A DNA stretch of 64,000 bases from Bacillus sp. Y1 (lineage in GTDB: Bacteria; Bacillota; Bacilli; Bacillales; Cytobacillaceae): positions 3,052,501 through 3,116,500 of the forward strand of contig NZ_CP030028.1 in assembly GCF_003586445.1 (NCBI RefSeq). The letters are read 5' to 3'. Shown one piece after another: positions 24,919 to 34,329 of this stretch. The notes under the pieces are model-generated. The model ran no database searches. It was given only the letters and a program-made list of their open reading frames with translations, and was not told the DNA's origin. Every line of letters begins with the position of its first letter. Positions within the stretch are counted from its first letter, which is position 1. The translations under genes and the position numbers were made by a program.

Positions 24919-26847
24919 TTAATTTAATTCTAATTCTGAAATGAATTGATAGTTTTCTAAACTGTATGAACTTATTTTCGAATGAGATAGGGCATAAAGT
25001 TGTTTATCAATATATACCAGACGTTGAATTTCATTATCCCATTCTTCATACAGTTCTTTCCCCTTCATATGAGAGATCTTTGACTTCAAGGAGAAACCTT
25101 TATCGAGGCTTACATTATATACATAAGCACCTTGGAAAATAAATTTTTGCTCGTATTCATTTCCTTTTACACTTTCATATACATTAATCGGAAAAGCAAA
25201 GAGGCCATGTTCCCTTTTATATAGCAGAGCTTTATGATCATAGTTTAAAGGTGAATACGTCCCTCTTCCCCCTATTATCTCTGTAAACTTTTCTTTCGGA
25301 TTGCTAACATCGGTTATATCAAATAAGGAAAGTTTGACACCCTCTGTTAATACTCTAGGCTCCTTATCTCCCTCCATAGTCACTAGCTTTGTATCGTAAC
25401 CAAAACCAATAATATGATTCTCGTCGTAAGGATGCAGATAATTACTGAATCCTGGTATTTTTAGTTCTCCAAGAATCGTTGGATTACTTGGCTCTGAAGC
25501 ATCAATGACAAATAAAGGATCTGTTTCTTTAAAAGTTACAATGTATATGCGATCCCCCATAAACCTTGCTGAGTAGATTCTTTCACCTTTTGCTAGATCA
25601 GAAAGCGCACCGACCTGTTTTAAATTTTTATCAAATACGATCAAGTGATTTTTGGAAGGCTTGCTTTCATCCCAACTATCTCCTTCGGTTGTTGCTATCC
25701 GGAAATAACCATTATGTTCATCCATGGAGAATTGATTTAGAACTGTACCAACCACCTCTGTACTGCCTTGAAAAGTAACCTCTAACTGATTAATCCCAAA
25801 TTGATATATCATTGTCCTTGGTGTGAACGCTTCCTCTCGCTCATCTGCTGATCTCCAGTTCGTAAGGGCTAAGTAGAGGTTCTCTTTCGACATATACAAC
25901 TGACCTCCACTCCCCAAATAAGTAGTAATTTTCGCTTCCTGGGAAGGTTCAGCAAGGTCAAAAGCAGCAATAGTGGTATAATTTGCTTCCTTTGATCCAG
26001 GAATATATTGAATTTCATCATAAGATACAGAGGTTGCTTCCTCTTTATTTACAGAATCTGAGTATCTTGGACGTAAATCAACTTCATCCCCATCTTCCAA
26101 TAACCAATATTGTGGAAAGTGATTCGCGATTAAATAAACCTTACTCCCTATCTTTCTAGCACTTGAAAGATATCCTTCCAGCGATATTTCTCTTTCTAAA
26201 ATTGGCTTTGCTGGATCCTTTACATCGTAAACAAGTGCCCTTGTCATTTCATTCATAGGTGCATACAAACTATCTGCCGCTACTTTTTTTTCGGCTGTAT
26301 TAGTCTCATAACTATAACTATAGCCGATTATTAATAACTGTCCCTTATCCAAGAACAATTGTGAAGGAGAAAATGTCTGTTGAAATTGTATGGACGCCAC
26401 ATGCTCCATTTTTCCAGCTGATTTGGCAGAAATAATATTTACCCTACCATCTACTACTTGATATATATATTCACCGTCTGTTTTAACAATATCTGCTTCA
26501 TCAATTCCTTGAACTTGAACATTTGTACTTGAGACCTCTTGGCCACTTGCTTTTGAACTTGTGTCAGAAGCAGCATTATCCATGGAGGATTCCTCTGAAG
26601 CTTTATCTTCTTTTATAGCAGTAAAAAACTTTTGATTTTGTTTTTCTTCTTTAATAATTTGATAAAAATACTTGTTTAACTGCGCTTTATCTTCGATAAC
26701 GGGAAGAGTACCGTTAACCATCTCACCCTCGAGTTCATTTCCTGATCCATACTTTGCTGCAAGACGTGCTTCTTTTGTGTAAATGACAATCGCTGCCAAT
26801 AACAATCCAAGTAGAATAGAAAGTCCAATAACCCATTTCCTTTTCAT
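24919..26847 (-). CDS. secreted C-terminal beta-propeller domain protein
   Basis: Membrane-anchored extracytoplasmic protein of 642 residues. One N-terminal hydrophobic helix (about 5-25) is followed by a Ser/Asp/Glu-rich linker and then a large domain with the QEVSSTNVQVQGIDEADIVKTDG signature of the PF09826 family (distant WD-40-like propeller), with repeated ...IYIVTF/LYLALTN strands. Such proteins are found widely in bacilli; function unknown, likely a scaffold or sensor on the cell surface. ATG at 26847 follows AAAGGTGG; the eight residues above it are not part of the protein. Downstream terminator at 24889. Confidence 0.85.
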   Translation of the reverse strand: MKRKWVIGLSILLGLLLAAIVIYTKEARLAAKYGSGNELEGEMVNGTLPVIEDKAQLNKYFYQIIKEEKQNQKFFTAIKEDKASEESSMDNAASDTSSKASGQEVSSTNVQVQGIDEADIVKTDGEYIYQVVDGRVNIISAKSAGKMEHVASIQFQQTFSPSQLFLDKGQLLIIGYSYSYETNTAEKKVAADSLYAPMNEMTRALVYDVKDPAKPILEREISLEGYLSSARKIGSKVYLIANHFPQYWLLEDGDEVDLRPRYSDSVNKEEATSVSYDEIQYIPGSKEANYTTIAAFDLAEPSQEAKITTYLGSGGQLYMSKENLYLALTNWRSADEREEAFTPRTMIYQFGINQLEVTFQGSTEVVGTVLNQFSMDEHNGYFRIATTEGDSWDESKPSKNHLIVFDKNLKQVGALSDLAKGERIYSARFMGDRIYIVTFKETDPLFVIDASEPSNPTILGELKIPGFSNYLHPYDENHIIGFGYDTKLVTMEGDKEPRVLTEGVKLSLFDITDVSNPKEKFTEIIGGRGTYSPLNYDHKALLYKREHGLFAFPINVYESVKGNEYEQKFIFQGAYVYNVSLDKGFSLKSKISHMKGKELYEEWDNEIQRLVYIDKQLYALSHSKISSYSLENYQFISELELN

Positions 26848-27039
26848 AGCAACCACCTTTCTGAAAAACAACTCTTTATATGATTGGACTCCTATGGTTA
26901 CAAAAAGGTTACAAATTCAAAATATGAAACAAAAAAGTGCGTTTGACCTAGGTTACTTGTCCGACCACTCTGACCTTTTCTTCATAGGATAAATAGACAG
27001 TAATACAAGCTGTTCACTTTTTAAGTGGAGGTGAAAAGA

Positions 27040-27141
27040 ATGGGCGAAAGCTATAACGGAGGATTTAACAACGGATTTGCTCTACTTGTTGTATTGTTTA
27101 TCTTGTTGATCATTGTCGGTGCTTCTTATTTTAACTACTAA
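27040..27141 (+). CDS. YjcZ-family small sporulation-associated protein (33 aa)
   Basis: A 33-residue protein: MGESYNGGF, then a Gly/Asn-rich stretch, then one hydrophobic helix ending GASYFNY. This is the form of the YjcZ/SscA family of tiny spore proteins (SscA is needed for spore coat assembly in B. subtilis). GGAGGTGA is positioned seven bases before the ATG. Too short for routine gene calling, but the ribosome site, composition and family match support it. Expressed presumably in the mother cell; divergent from the beta-propeller gene. Confidence 0.85.
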   Translation: MGESYNGGFNNGFALLVVLFILLIIVGASYFNY

Positions 27142-27187
27142 TAATTAACTAAAAAATACCTTTGCTTAACTGGTTTGCTTCTAAACA

Positions 27188-27225
27188 AAAAGACCTTGCT
27201 TCTAGTTATGAAGCAAGGTCTTTGT
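27188..27225. terminator. bidirectional terminator
   Basis: AAAGACCTTGCTTC / GAAGCAAGGTCTTT 14-bp stem; overlaps the 3' end of the AI-2E gene and closes the YjcZ gene 47 bp upstream. Confidence 0.9.
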
Positions 27226-28306
27226 TATTTAGTCTATATATTTTAATTACATGTGTAACCAGTACTTTAACTATTGAATACACCGGGATAACAAAAATAA
27301 TCCCCAACAACCCCATTAAATTTCCTGCGGTTAAAATCAGAACAATAATCGTTAAAGGATGAATATTCAAGCTTTTCCCCATTACTTGGGGCGAGATGAC
27401 ATTGCCTTCTACTTGTTGAGCAATCACTGTTATGATGGCAACATAGACGAGCATGATGGGATCTTGAAATAACGCAACAAAAAGGGCAGGAATTACAGCT
27501 AAAAATGGTCCTAAAAAAGGTATGACGTTCATTAACATTGCAAACAGTGCTAAAACTAATGAATAATCAAGTCCAATAATTAAATATCCAATATATAGTA
27601 AGATTCCAACACATAAGCTTACGATCAATTGCCCTTGAATGTATGTAGAGATGGTTCTATCTGTTTCTTTTAAGATTTGTAATACATCTTGTTGTAAATC
27701 CTTTTTAAAGAAACTTGCCACTCTTGGTGCAAAATTGTTGCTATCCTTTAACATATAAAACAGGATAAATGGAACTAGCACCAAATAGAAGATGGTATTA
27801 ATAAATCCTCCAATAAATCCAAAGATAGAAAAAATTCCATTGGCAATATTACCGGTATTGTTTTTAATTTGTGTCTCCAGCTGATTGCTTCCATCAATTA
27901 TAGCCTCTTGAATAAATTCAGGAAACGTATCACGATTTTCTTGTATATATTTAATTCCGTCAACAACCGAAGTAACCATGCTTGGTACATTGTTGATAAA
28001 AAGGTCTAATTGATCAGAGATGATTGGTCCAATCAACCGTATGAAGCCATAAAGGACTAGTGTAATAGCTAAATACGCAGAAAGAATTGCCATCCATTTT
28101 GGAACCTTTTTCTTCACCAACCAAAATATTAGAGGCCTGCATAGGTAAAATAATATTCCTGCAACTACAAATGGCAAAAATATCGTCTGTAGCAATACGA
28201 TGAGAGGTTGAAATAAGAAGGCATTTTCTCTAACTAATAAAGAAATAATTAGTATGAAGATAATAGCGATCATCGCCTGAAACCATTTTTTATTTGTTAA
28301 TGACAT
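27206..28306 (-). CDS. AI-2E family (YdbI/PerM-like) membrane transporter
   Basis: Integral membrane protein of 366 residues with about eight helices: two at each end and the amphipathic stretch typical of PF01594 in the middle, with FKKDLQQDVLQILKETDRTISTYIQGQL and the C-terminal VIPFLGPFLAVIPAL and VEGNVISPQVMGKSLNIHPL signatures. Family members export AI-2 or act as sodium/proton-driven transporters; substrate unknown. ATG at 28306 follows GGGGAAG. It lies 71 bp downstream of cdaS on the same strand; its terminator overlaps the stop. Confidence 0.88.
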   Translation of the reverse strand: MSLTNKKWFQAMIAIIFILIISLLVRENAFLFQPLIVLLQTIFLPFVVAGILFYLCRPLIFWLVKKKVPKWMAILSAYLAITLVLYGFIRLIGPIISDQLDLFINNVPSMVTSVVDGIKYIQENRDTFPEFIQEAIIDGSNQLETQIKNNTGNIANGIFSIFGFIGGFINTIFYLVLVPFILFYMLKDSNNFAPRVASFFKKDLQQDVLQILKETDRTISTYIQGQLIVSLCVGILLYIGYLIIGLDYSLVLALFAMLMNVIPFLGPFLAVIPALFVALFQDPIMLVYVAIITVIAQQVEGNVISPQVMGKSLNIHPLTIIVLILTAGNLMGLLGIIFVIPVYSIVKVLVTHVIKIYRLNNKDLAS

Positions 28307-28377
28307 TTTACACTTCCCCATAATAAATATATATTTGATGATAACAGGAAATGAAATAAATGCCAAACTTTTCTAAC

Positions 28378-28974
28378 TTATGTTTTTACTACATGTAAAT
28401 TTCCATTAATGGCAAATGTAATGCGACCCGTCTCCTCTGAAACTACAATCATTATTGCGTCTGTTAACTCAGATAATCCCAATGCGGCTCTATGCCTAGT
28501 GCCGAGCTTTTTACTTTGAAACGTTTGATTACTTACAGGTAAAATATTTCCTGCTGAGTGAATAAAATCATTTTGAATTAGAACAGCCCCATCATGCAAT
28601 GGGTTCCCAGGATAAAATATGGTTTCTAGAAGAGTTTGACTGAATTTCGCACCGATTATGACTCCATTGTGTAGAATTTCTGTTAATGGCTGCTTTCTTT
28701 CAACAACAATTAATGCTCCGTGCCTTTTTTCTGAAAGTTTGGATGCAGCCTTTGCAATTTGGTTGTACTCCGTTGTATATGGTGATAAGTATGATTCTAA
28801 ATAATAAGAGGATGCAACAGTTTGAGCGTCAGAAACCAGCTTAAGTAAAAGGTCGAACTCAGAAAGAATACAACAATCTTCTTCAGAAATAGTGTCTTGA
28901 ATTGATTTTGTTTTCTCCTGTATGGTAGACAACATAAGCTTTACATCCTGTTGAAATCTTTTTTGTTCATACAA
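28378..28974 (-). CDS. cdaS: sporulation-specific diadenylate cyclase
   Basis: Synthesises cyclic di-AMP in the forespore. The 198-residue protein has the CdaS layout: two N-terminal regulatory helices (about 1-60, the autoinhibitory part in B. subtilis) and a DAC domain with the catalytic DGA at 128-130 (HDGAVLI) and RHR at 160-162 (GTRHRAALG). The absence of membrane segments separates it from CdaA, and the absence of an HhH domain from DisA. TTG at 28974 lies eight bases after AGGAGG; the GTG nine bases earlier overlaps the ribosome site. Sigma-G control is expected but no clean promoter was found. An AI-2E protein gene follows. Confidence 0.95.
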   Translation of the reverse strand: MYEQKRFQQDVKLMLSTIQEKTKSIQDTISEEDCCILSEFDLLLKLVSDAQTVASSYYLESYLSPYTTEYNQIAKAASKLSEKRHGALIVVERKQPLTEILHNGVIIGAKFSQTLLETIFYPGNPLHDGAVLIQNDFIHSAGNILPVSNQTFQSKKLGTRHRAALGLSELTDAIMIVVSEETGRITFAINGNLHVVKT

Positions 28975-29013
28975 CTTTCCCACCTCCTACAACATATTAG
29001 TGAAATAAGAGAC

Positions 29014-29036
29014 GCCCTAGTAATTATTACTAAGGC
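29014..29036 (-). terminator. inverted repeat after the MBL-fold gene (probable terminator)
   Basis: GCCCTAGTAAT / ATTACTAAGGC, 11-bp stem with one mismatch and a one-base centre, seven bases after the MBL gene's stop. The T-content downstream on the minus strand is modest, so it could also be an operator for cdaS. Confidence 0.5.
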
Positions 29037-29042
29037 TAACTT

Positions 29043-29834
29043 TTAATGCACATATTTTTCATTCCCCACCATTTCTCTTTCGAAACGTTGTATCAGTAAA
29101 TCCAGTCCTTTTTTCAGTTCTCTCCCCTCCATTGGCTTTCCATGGCCAGTATAAATGAGCGTAGGGTTAAGGTTCTGTATTTTCTTTATCGAATCAAAAG
29201 ACTGATCCCAATCTTGAGTAAAATATGCTGGTGGAGCATGAATCTCTTTCTTTTGCGTTAAAACAGCTAATGCCGACTCCTGCTTCACGGTAATCAGTGC
29301 GTCACCCGCGATTACGACACGGTCCTTTTCACGAAACAATGAAATATGGCCTTCTGTGTGTCCAGGTGTATGAATCCAGTTCCAACCAGGCATTTCCGGA
29401 ATGGAACCATCTGTTGGAAGCAACCGTATATATTGCTGAATATTTATCGCTTTTCTTGGATAAAGAGGTGATAACAATGCCATAAGCCCTTTTTCTATGA
29501 ACGGATGTGGTGGTGGATAATCTTTTTTACCTGTTACATACTCTTGTTCCTGCTCATGAATATATACAGGTACCTGCCATTCATTTAATAAGTAGGAAAG
29601 ACCACCAACATGGTCAAAATGAGCATGCGTCAAGACGGTAGCAATTGGTTTCTTACCATCACCTAATACTTGTTCAGTAAAATGTTTAATATAACTTCCT
29701 GAGAAAGGGACGCCTGCATCAATTAAAATCCAATCGTTTCCCTCAGCTCCACATCCACCTACTAGAGCTATATTTGCAATAGCTGTACGATAGCCGAAGA
29801 TGTCTTGCGTTATCTTATTTCTTCTTGCATCCAA
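29043..29834 (-). CDS. MBL-fold metallohydrolase
   Basis: Predicted zinc-dependent hydrolase, 263 residues, with the motif THAHFDHVGG (H-x-H-x-D-H), a downstream HTPGHTEGHISLF and TGHGKP, all metal ligands of the glyoxalase II/beta-lactamase fold. Substrate unknown. It lies 74 bp downstream of trpA on the same strand with no clear terminator between, so it may ride on the trp transcript. The likely start is TTG at 29834, nine bases after AGGAGG; ATG at 29840 is only three bases away. The AGGAGG is buried in a perfect 11-bp hairpin (29845-29893). Confidence 0.88.
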   Translation of the reverse strand: MDARRNKITQDIFGYRTAIANIALVGGCGAEGNDWILIDAGVPFSGSYIKHFTEQVLGDGKKPIATVLTHAHFDHVGGLSYLLNEWQVPVYIHEQEQEYVTGKKDYPPPHPFIEKGLMALLSPLYPRKAINIQQYIRLLPTDGSIPEMPGWNWIHTPGHTEGHISLFREKDRVVIAGDALITVKQESALAVLTQKKEIHAPPAYFTQDWDQSFDSIKKIQNLNPTLIYTGHGKPMEGRELKKGLDLLIQRFEREMVGNEKYVH

Positions 29835-29844
29835 GTTCATTCAC

Positions 29845-29893
29845 CTCCTAACATGATTAGGATGTGATCGTTTCACTATATTCATGTTAGGAG
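29845..29893 (-). promoter_or_regulatory. RBS-sequestering hairpin ahead of the MBL-fold gene
   Basis: On the minus-strand RNA, CTCCTAACATG (29893-29883) pairs perfectly with CATGTTAGGAG (29855-29845). The second arm contains the Shine-Dalgarno of the MBL gene. The 27-base loop holds a small inner GTGA/TCAC pairing. There is no T-run, so this is not a classical terminator. Confidence 0.6.
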
Positions 29894-29908
29894 ATTGATT
29901 ACAATTTT

Positions 29909-30691
29909 TTATGATACGTCTGCAGTTTTAGATGCTTGAACTAAATGCTCAATTTCAGTTAATTTTTTTTCATGGAAGTATTGAACAATTTTACTACCAA
30001 CAACCACTCCATCGCAGTAAGAACCTAATTCAACCACCTGTTCAGGAGTGGATATCCCAAATCCAGCAAGCACTGGGATAGGACTTACGCTCTTTATATC
30101 CTTTAAGTATTCGGAAACACTATTATTAAATTCTGTACGAGCACCTGTTATTCCTGTAACTGTGACCGCATATAAGAAACCTCGACCTTTCTTTGCGATT
30201 TCTTCTATTCTTTCAAGTGGGCTTGTTAATGTAACAAGACGTATTAACTCAATATTTGCATCTTGTAAGTGAGGAGCAATTAATTCTTCCTCTTCAATAG
30301 GCAAGTCAGGAATAATACAGCCGTCTATTCCAGCCTTAACCGCGTCATGAATAAACGAACCAATTCCGTAAGCATAAATCGGGTTCATATAAGTCATTAA
30401 AATAAGTGGGGTTGATACAATTGGACGTATGGTTTGAATCGCTGACAATACTTCCTTTAAGGTTGTACCCGATTGTAATGCTCGAATCCCAGCTTCTTGA
30501 ATAGCTGGTCCATCTGCTACTGGATCTGAAAAGGGAATTCCAATTTCTATTGCCGTTGCTCCGCAATTTTCTAAAAAGATCAATTGGTCCATTAACTGAT
30601 CTAATCCTCCGTCCCCTGCCATCAGATACGGCACAAATGCCTTCCTATTGTTCTCTTTTAGGCTATGGAACGCCTTTTCAATGCGATTCAT
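29909..30691 (-). CDS. trpA: tryptophan synthase alpha chain
   Basis: Cleaves indole-glycerol phosphate to indole and glyceraldehyde-3-phosphate, indole passing to TrpB. The 260-residue TIM barrel has the catalytic Glu in ATAIEIGIPFSDPVADG and the Asp in GCIIPDLPIEEEE, with GFGIS and GVVVGSKIV closing the phosphate-binding end. ATG at 30691 lies just after the trpB stop. Last gene of the trpEGDCFBA operon. Confidence 0.97.
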   Translation of the reverse strand: MNRIEKAFHSLKENNRKAFVPYLMAGDGGLDQLMDQLIFLENCGATAIEIGIPFSDPVADGPAIQEAGIRALQSGTTLKEVLSAIQTIRPIVSTPLILMTYMNPIYAYGIGSFIHDAVKAGIDGCIIPDLPIEEEELIAPHLQDANIELIRLVTLTSPLERIEEIAKKGRGFLYAVTVTGITGARTEFNNSVSEYLKDIKSVSPIPVLAGFGISTPEQVVELGSYCDGVVVGSKIVQYFHEKKLTEIEHLVQASKTADVS

Positions 30692-30693
30692 TA

Positions 30694-31893
30694 TTACAAT
30701 GCCTCCTTCATATTTGCTTGAATAGTTTGTACATCTTTATCTCCACGACCTGAAAGACAGACAACAATGGACTCATTTTCTGTCATTGTTTTCGCATGTT
30801 TTATGGCATATGCTACTGCATGTGCGCTTTCAAGAGCAGGAATAATTCCTTCAAGCCTACACAACAATTTTAATGCTTCTAATGCTTCATGATCAGTAAT
30901 GCTTTCGTACTGTACTCTTCCGATATCTTTTAAGTAACTATGTTCTGGCCCAACTCCAGGATAATCTAAACCAGCAGAAATGGAATGAGCCTCTTGAATT
31001 TGCCCAGCATCATCCTGTAACAAATACATAAGAGCACCGTGTAATACTCCTGGTTTTCCTTTTGTTAGTGAAGCTGCGTGCTGCTCCGTATCTACACCAT
31101 GACCAGCAGCTTCTACACCTATTAGCTGTACTTCACTATCCTCAATAAATGGATAAAACATCCCCATCGAGTTGCTCCCACCACCAATACAAGCTACAAT
31201 TGCTTCTGGGTTTTTATCAAATTTCTCATTATATTGCTGCTTCGTTTCCTTTCCGATCACACTTTGAAAATCTCTTACCATCATCGGAAAAGGGTGTGGT
31301 CCCATTACAGATCCTAAAATATAATGAGTATCTGTCACATTTGAAACCCAATAGCGCAGTGCTTCGTTACATGCATCCTTCAGCGTTCGGCTTCCAGAGG
31401 TAACAGATACAACCTTTGCACCTAGTAACTCCATTCGAAACACATTCAGTTGCTGTCTTTTAATATCTTCCTCTCCCATAAATATAACGCATTCCAGATT
31501 TAATAAAGCACAAACCGTCGCAGTAGCTACCCCATGCTGACCCGCACCGGTTTCAGCAACAATTTTCTTTTTCCCCATTCTAACTGCTAACAGCGCTTGA
31601 CCGACCGTGTTATTAATTTTATGAGCGCCTGTATGGTTTAAATCCTCTCTCTTTAAATAGATTTTTGCACCTTTCGCATGCTTGGATAAATTTTCAGCAA
31701 AATATAAAGGTGTTTCTCTCCCTACATACTCTTTTAGTAAGTAGGCTAGATCCTGTTGGAAGCTTTCATCATTTTTTGCTTCCTCATAAGCCTTGCCTAG
31801 CTCTAAAACTGCTTGCATTAACGTTTCTGGTACAAATCTACCACCGTATATACCAAAATGGCCTTTTTCATCCGGCATTACATATGTCGTCAT
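30694..31893 (-). CDS. trpB: tryptophan synthase beta chain
   Basis: PLP enzyme joining indole and serine to make tryptophan, in complex with TrpA. The 399-residue sequence has the PLP lysine in [22 protein letters not shown], the phosphate-binding [10 protein letters not shown] and the cation/substrate region [10 protein letters not shown]. Standard length for TrpB1. It overlaps trpF by 4 bp (start codon overlap). Together with trpA, it finishes the pathway. Confidence 0.98.
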   Translation of the reverse strand: MTTYVMPDEKGHFGIYGGRFVPETLMQAVLELGKAYEEAKNDESFQQDLAYLLKEYVGRETPLYFAENLSKHAKGAKIYLKREDLNHTGAHKINNTVGQALLAVRMGKKKIVAETGAGQHGVATATVCALLNLECVIFMGEEDIKRQQLNVFRMELLGAKVVSVTSGSRTLKDACNEALRYWVSNVTDTHYILGSVMGPHPFPMMVRDFQSVIGKETKQQYNEKFDKNPEAIVACIGGGSNSMGMFYPFIEDSEVQLIGVEAAGHGVDTEQHAASLTKGKPGVLHGALMYLLQDDAGQIQEAHSISAGLDYPGVGPEHSYLKDIGRVQYESITDHEALEALKLLCRLEGIIPALESAHAVAYAIKHAKTMTENESIVVCLSGRGDKDVQTIQANMKEAL

Positions 31894-32513
31894 TTACAAA
31901 TCTCCCCTGTTCCCATTTTCGCTTCCTTAAGAAAATGAATCATTTTCTCATCATCCTTTTTGCCGTTCGTCTCCACTCCACTACTAACATCAACCATATA
32001 TGGCTGAAGTGACTGAATAGCTAACGAGACATTATTGAAATTAAGCCCACCTGCTACGATAAGCTTCTTCCCTTTTATAGCCATTGAGTCCACAACCTCC
32101 CATGGAAACGTCTCCCCGTTACCACCTCGGTATTTTCCTTTAGGACTATCTAAAAGAATATATTCACATGGATATTCCTGAATTTTCTCACAATCCTTCT
32201 TTGATGATACACCTAATGCCTTGATCACTGGTACTGAAAATTTTTTACAAACATCAGGATTTTCATCTCCATGAAGCTGAACCACTGTTAATCCTGTTTT
32301 TTCAACTATATCTTGGATGGTATCTACATTCTCATTTACAAACACACCAACTTTTAATACATGAGCTGGAAGGGTGTCAATAATGGTTTTTGCTTGTTCA
32401 ATCGTTACCTTTCGTTTGCTTTCTGCAAAAACAAAACCAATTGCATCTGCTCCTGCTTCTACAGCAACCTTTGCTGCATGTATGTCGGTAATTCCACATA
32501 TTTTTACTTTCAA
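31890..32513 (-). CDS. trpF: phosphoribosylanthranilate isomerase
   Basis: Amadori rearrangement of phosphoribosyl-anthranilate, third step after TrpE/G and TrpD. The 207-residue barrel has the catalytic Cys in KVKICGITD near the N-terminus, [15 protein letters not shown], and the acid Asp in MVDVSSGVE. It overlaps trpB and trpC by 4 bp each, so it is translationally coupled. Gene order D-C-F-B-A matches other bacilli. Confidence 0.96.
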   Translation of the reverse strand: MKVKICGITDIHAAKVAVEAGADAIGFVFAESKRKVTIEQAKTIIDTLPAHVLKVGVFVNENVDTIQDIVEKTGLTVVQLHGDENPDVCKKFSVPVIKALGVSSKKDCEKIQEYPCEYILLDSPKGKYRGGNGETFPWEVVDSMAIKGKKLIVAGGLNFNNVSLAIQSLQPYMVDVSSGVETNGKKDDEKMIHFLKEAKMGTGEICK

Positions 32514-33298
32514 TTAGAAGCCACCCTTCTTAACGGAAGCTTCATCGACCGTAATGCTTCTTCCGGCTTTTCATGCCTCATAAACGTTTCACCTACTAAA
32601 ATACCTGAAGCACCAGCCTCAACCACTCTTCTTACATCCTCTGTAGTAGCGATACCACTCTCACTTATTAAGTATCTATTAGATTGAATAATTTTAGGTG
32701 CTAATCTTTCTGTTGTTGCTAAATCGACTTCAAATGTTTTTAAGTTCCGATTGTTTACACCAATTAAGACGTTTTCAGTAGTTAACACTTTTTCTAATTC
32801 TGCCTCATTGTGTACCTCCATGAGTACCTCAAGACCTTTGCTGGTGGCGTAATGATATAACGAATGCAAAGTCTCTAAATCTAACACAGCAGCTATTAAC
32901 AAAATTAGATTAGCACCCGCATGCTTTGCGTAATCAATTTGAATAGGATCAATAATAAAATCTTTGCAAAGAATAGGTGCCGTGATCGTCTTTCTCACTT
33001 CTTCCAAGTCTCGGAAATCTCCTTTAAAGAAAGTACGATCTGTCAAAACACTTACTGCATCGGCACCTGCTTGAACATATTGTAGGGTCTGTTCAGACGG
33101 ATCACATTCTAAATTAATTGGTCCTTTGGAGGGAGATGCTCTTTTGAACTCTGCAATAATTTTCACTTCTTCCGCTTGTTGTAACTTTTGAATAAAAGAC
33201 ACATGCTTCCTGTCAACTTCCTTTAGCACTGGTTGTTCTTTTAAAATAAGTACTTCCTTCTGTTTCTCAGCAATAATCCTGTCAAGAATCGTCTCCAT
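32510..33298 (-). CDS. trpC: indole-3-glycerol phosphate synthase
   Basis: Ring closure of CdRP to indole-glycerol phosphate. The 262-residue barrel shows the catalytic Lys in EFKRASPSKG, KDFIIDP, VGVNNRNL and the ISESGI plus GASGILVGE phosphate site. Starts 2 bp after the trpD stop codon and overlaps trpF. Standard length. Confidence 0.97.
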   Translation of the reverse strand: METILDRIIAEKQKEVLILKEQPVLKEVDRKHVSFIQKLQQAEEVKIIAEFKRASPSKGPINLECDPSEQTLQYVQAGADAVSVLTDRTFFKGDFRDLEEVRKTITAPILCKDFIIDPIQIDYAKHAGANLILLIAAVLDLETLHSLYHYATSKGLEVLMEVHNEAELEKVLTTENVLIGVNNRNLKTFEVDLATTERLAPKIIQSNRYLISESGIATTEDVRRVVEAGASGILVGETFMRHEKPEEALRSMKLPLRRVASN

Positions 33299-33300
33299 AC

Positions 33301-34329
33301 TTACACGACTCCTTCCTTTTTGAATTTTTTCCCTTTTGCAATTAGACTTTCAAGCTTCTGTTTCGCCGAACCGCTATCAATACTCTCTTTTGCTTTTGCG
33401 ATCCCTTCTACAATGGAATTCGCTTTTCCACTTGCATAAATCCCAATCCCTGCATTGAACAACACGGTATCTCGGCAGGCTCCTTTTTCTCCATTCAGAA
33501 CAGATAATAAAATTTCCCCATTTCTCATGGCATTTCCACCGATAATTGCTTCGTTAGGGTATGAAGATAAACCAACCTCTTCAGGGGCAATTATCTTTTC
33601 TGAAATCGAACCGTTATCAACAATGATTAAATGATTTTCCCCTTGTAACGATGCTTCATCCATAAATCCTGCACCGTTAATTACAACAGCCCTTTTTCTT
33701 CCTAGGGTATGAAGAACCTCACCAAAGGTCTGAAGCAAATCTCTTCTATATATTCCTAGTAATTGATAATCAAGTTCCATTGGATTTGTTAATGGTCCAA
33801 TTAAGTTAAATATCGTTGGTATTTTTAACTCTCTTCTCACTTTCATAATGTTTTTGATTTTCGGATGTACGTGTGGAGCAAATAAAAAGCTAATCCCAAC
33901 ATCTTCTAAACATTCTTCTGCTTCTTCAGGGGTTAAGGTTAAATTAATACCTAAATACTCAAGAACATCAGCACTTCCTGTTTTACTAGAGATACTTCTG
34001 TTTCCATGCTTTGCAACTGGAATACCAGCGCCAGCAATAACAAATGCAGAGGTAGTGCTTACATTGAAGCTTTTCGAACCATCTCCACCTGTGCCACAAT
34101 TATCCATTACATTCTCCACTTTTTTGGTAAAGGTGAGTGATTTTTCACGAACTGCCTGAACTAAACCAGCAATTTCCTCCACCGTTTCTCCCTTTGTCTT
34201 CAATCCGATAAGAAATGCAGCAATTTCACTATCAGTTACTTCGTCGGAAAAAATTTTCCTTACTGCATCTTTCATCTCTATTTGCGACAATGACTTGTTT
34301 TCAGACAGTTTTTGTAGATACTCTCTCAT
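33301..34329 (-). CDS. trpD: anthranilate phosphoribosyltransferase
   Basis: Transfers the phosphoribosyl group of PRPP to anthranilate. The 342-residue protein carries the pyrophosphate-binding DNCGTGGDGSKSFN loop, KHGNRSISSKTGSAD and NLIGPLTNP motifs of the family. ATG at 34329 with GAGGAG upstream; overlaps trpG by 29 bp, larger than the usual 4 bp but common in trpG/trpD pairs, where some species fuse the two. Confidence 0.97.
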   Translation of the reverse strand: MREYLQKLSENKSLSQIEMKDAVRKIFSDEVTDSEIAAFLIGLKTKGETVEEIAGLVQAVREKSLTFTKKVENVMDNCGTGGDGSKSFNVSTTSAFVIAGAGIPVAKHGNRSISSKTGSADVLEYLGINLTLTPEEAEECLEDVGISFLFAPHVHPKIKNIMKVRRELKIPTIFNLIGPLTNPMELDYQLLGIYRRDLLQTFGEVLHTLGRKRAVVINGAGFMDEASLQGENHLIIVDNGSISEKIIAPEEVGLSSYPNEAIIGGNAMRNGEILLSVLNGEKGACRDTVLFNAGIGIYASGKANSIVEGIAKAKESIDSGSAKQKLESLIAKGKKFKKEGVV

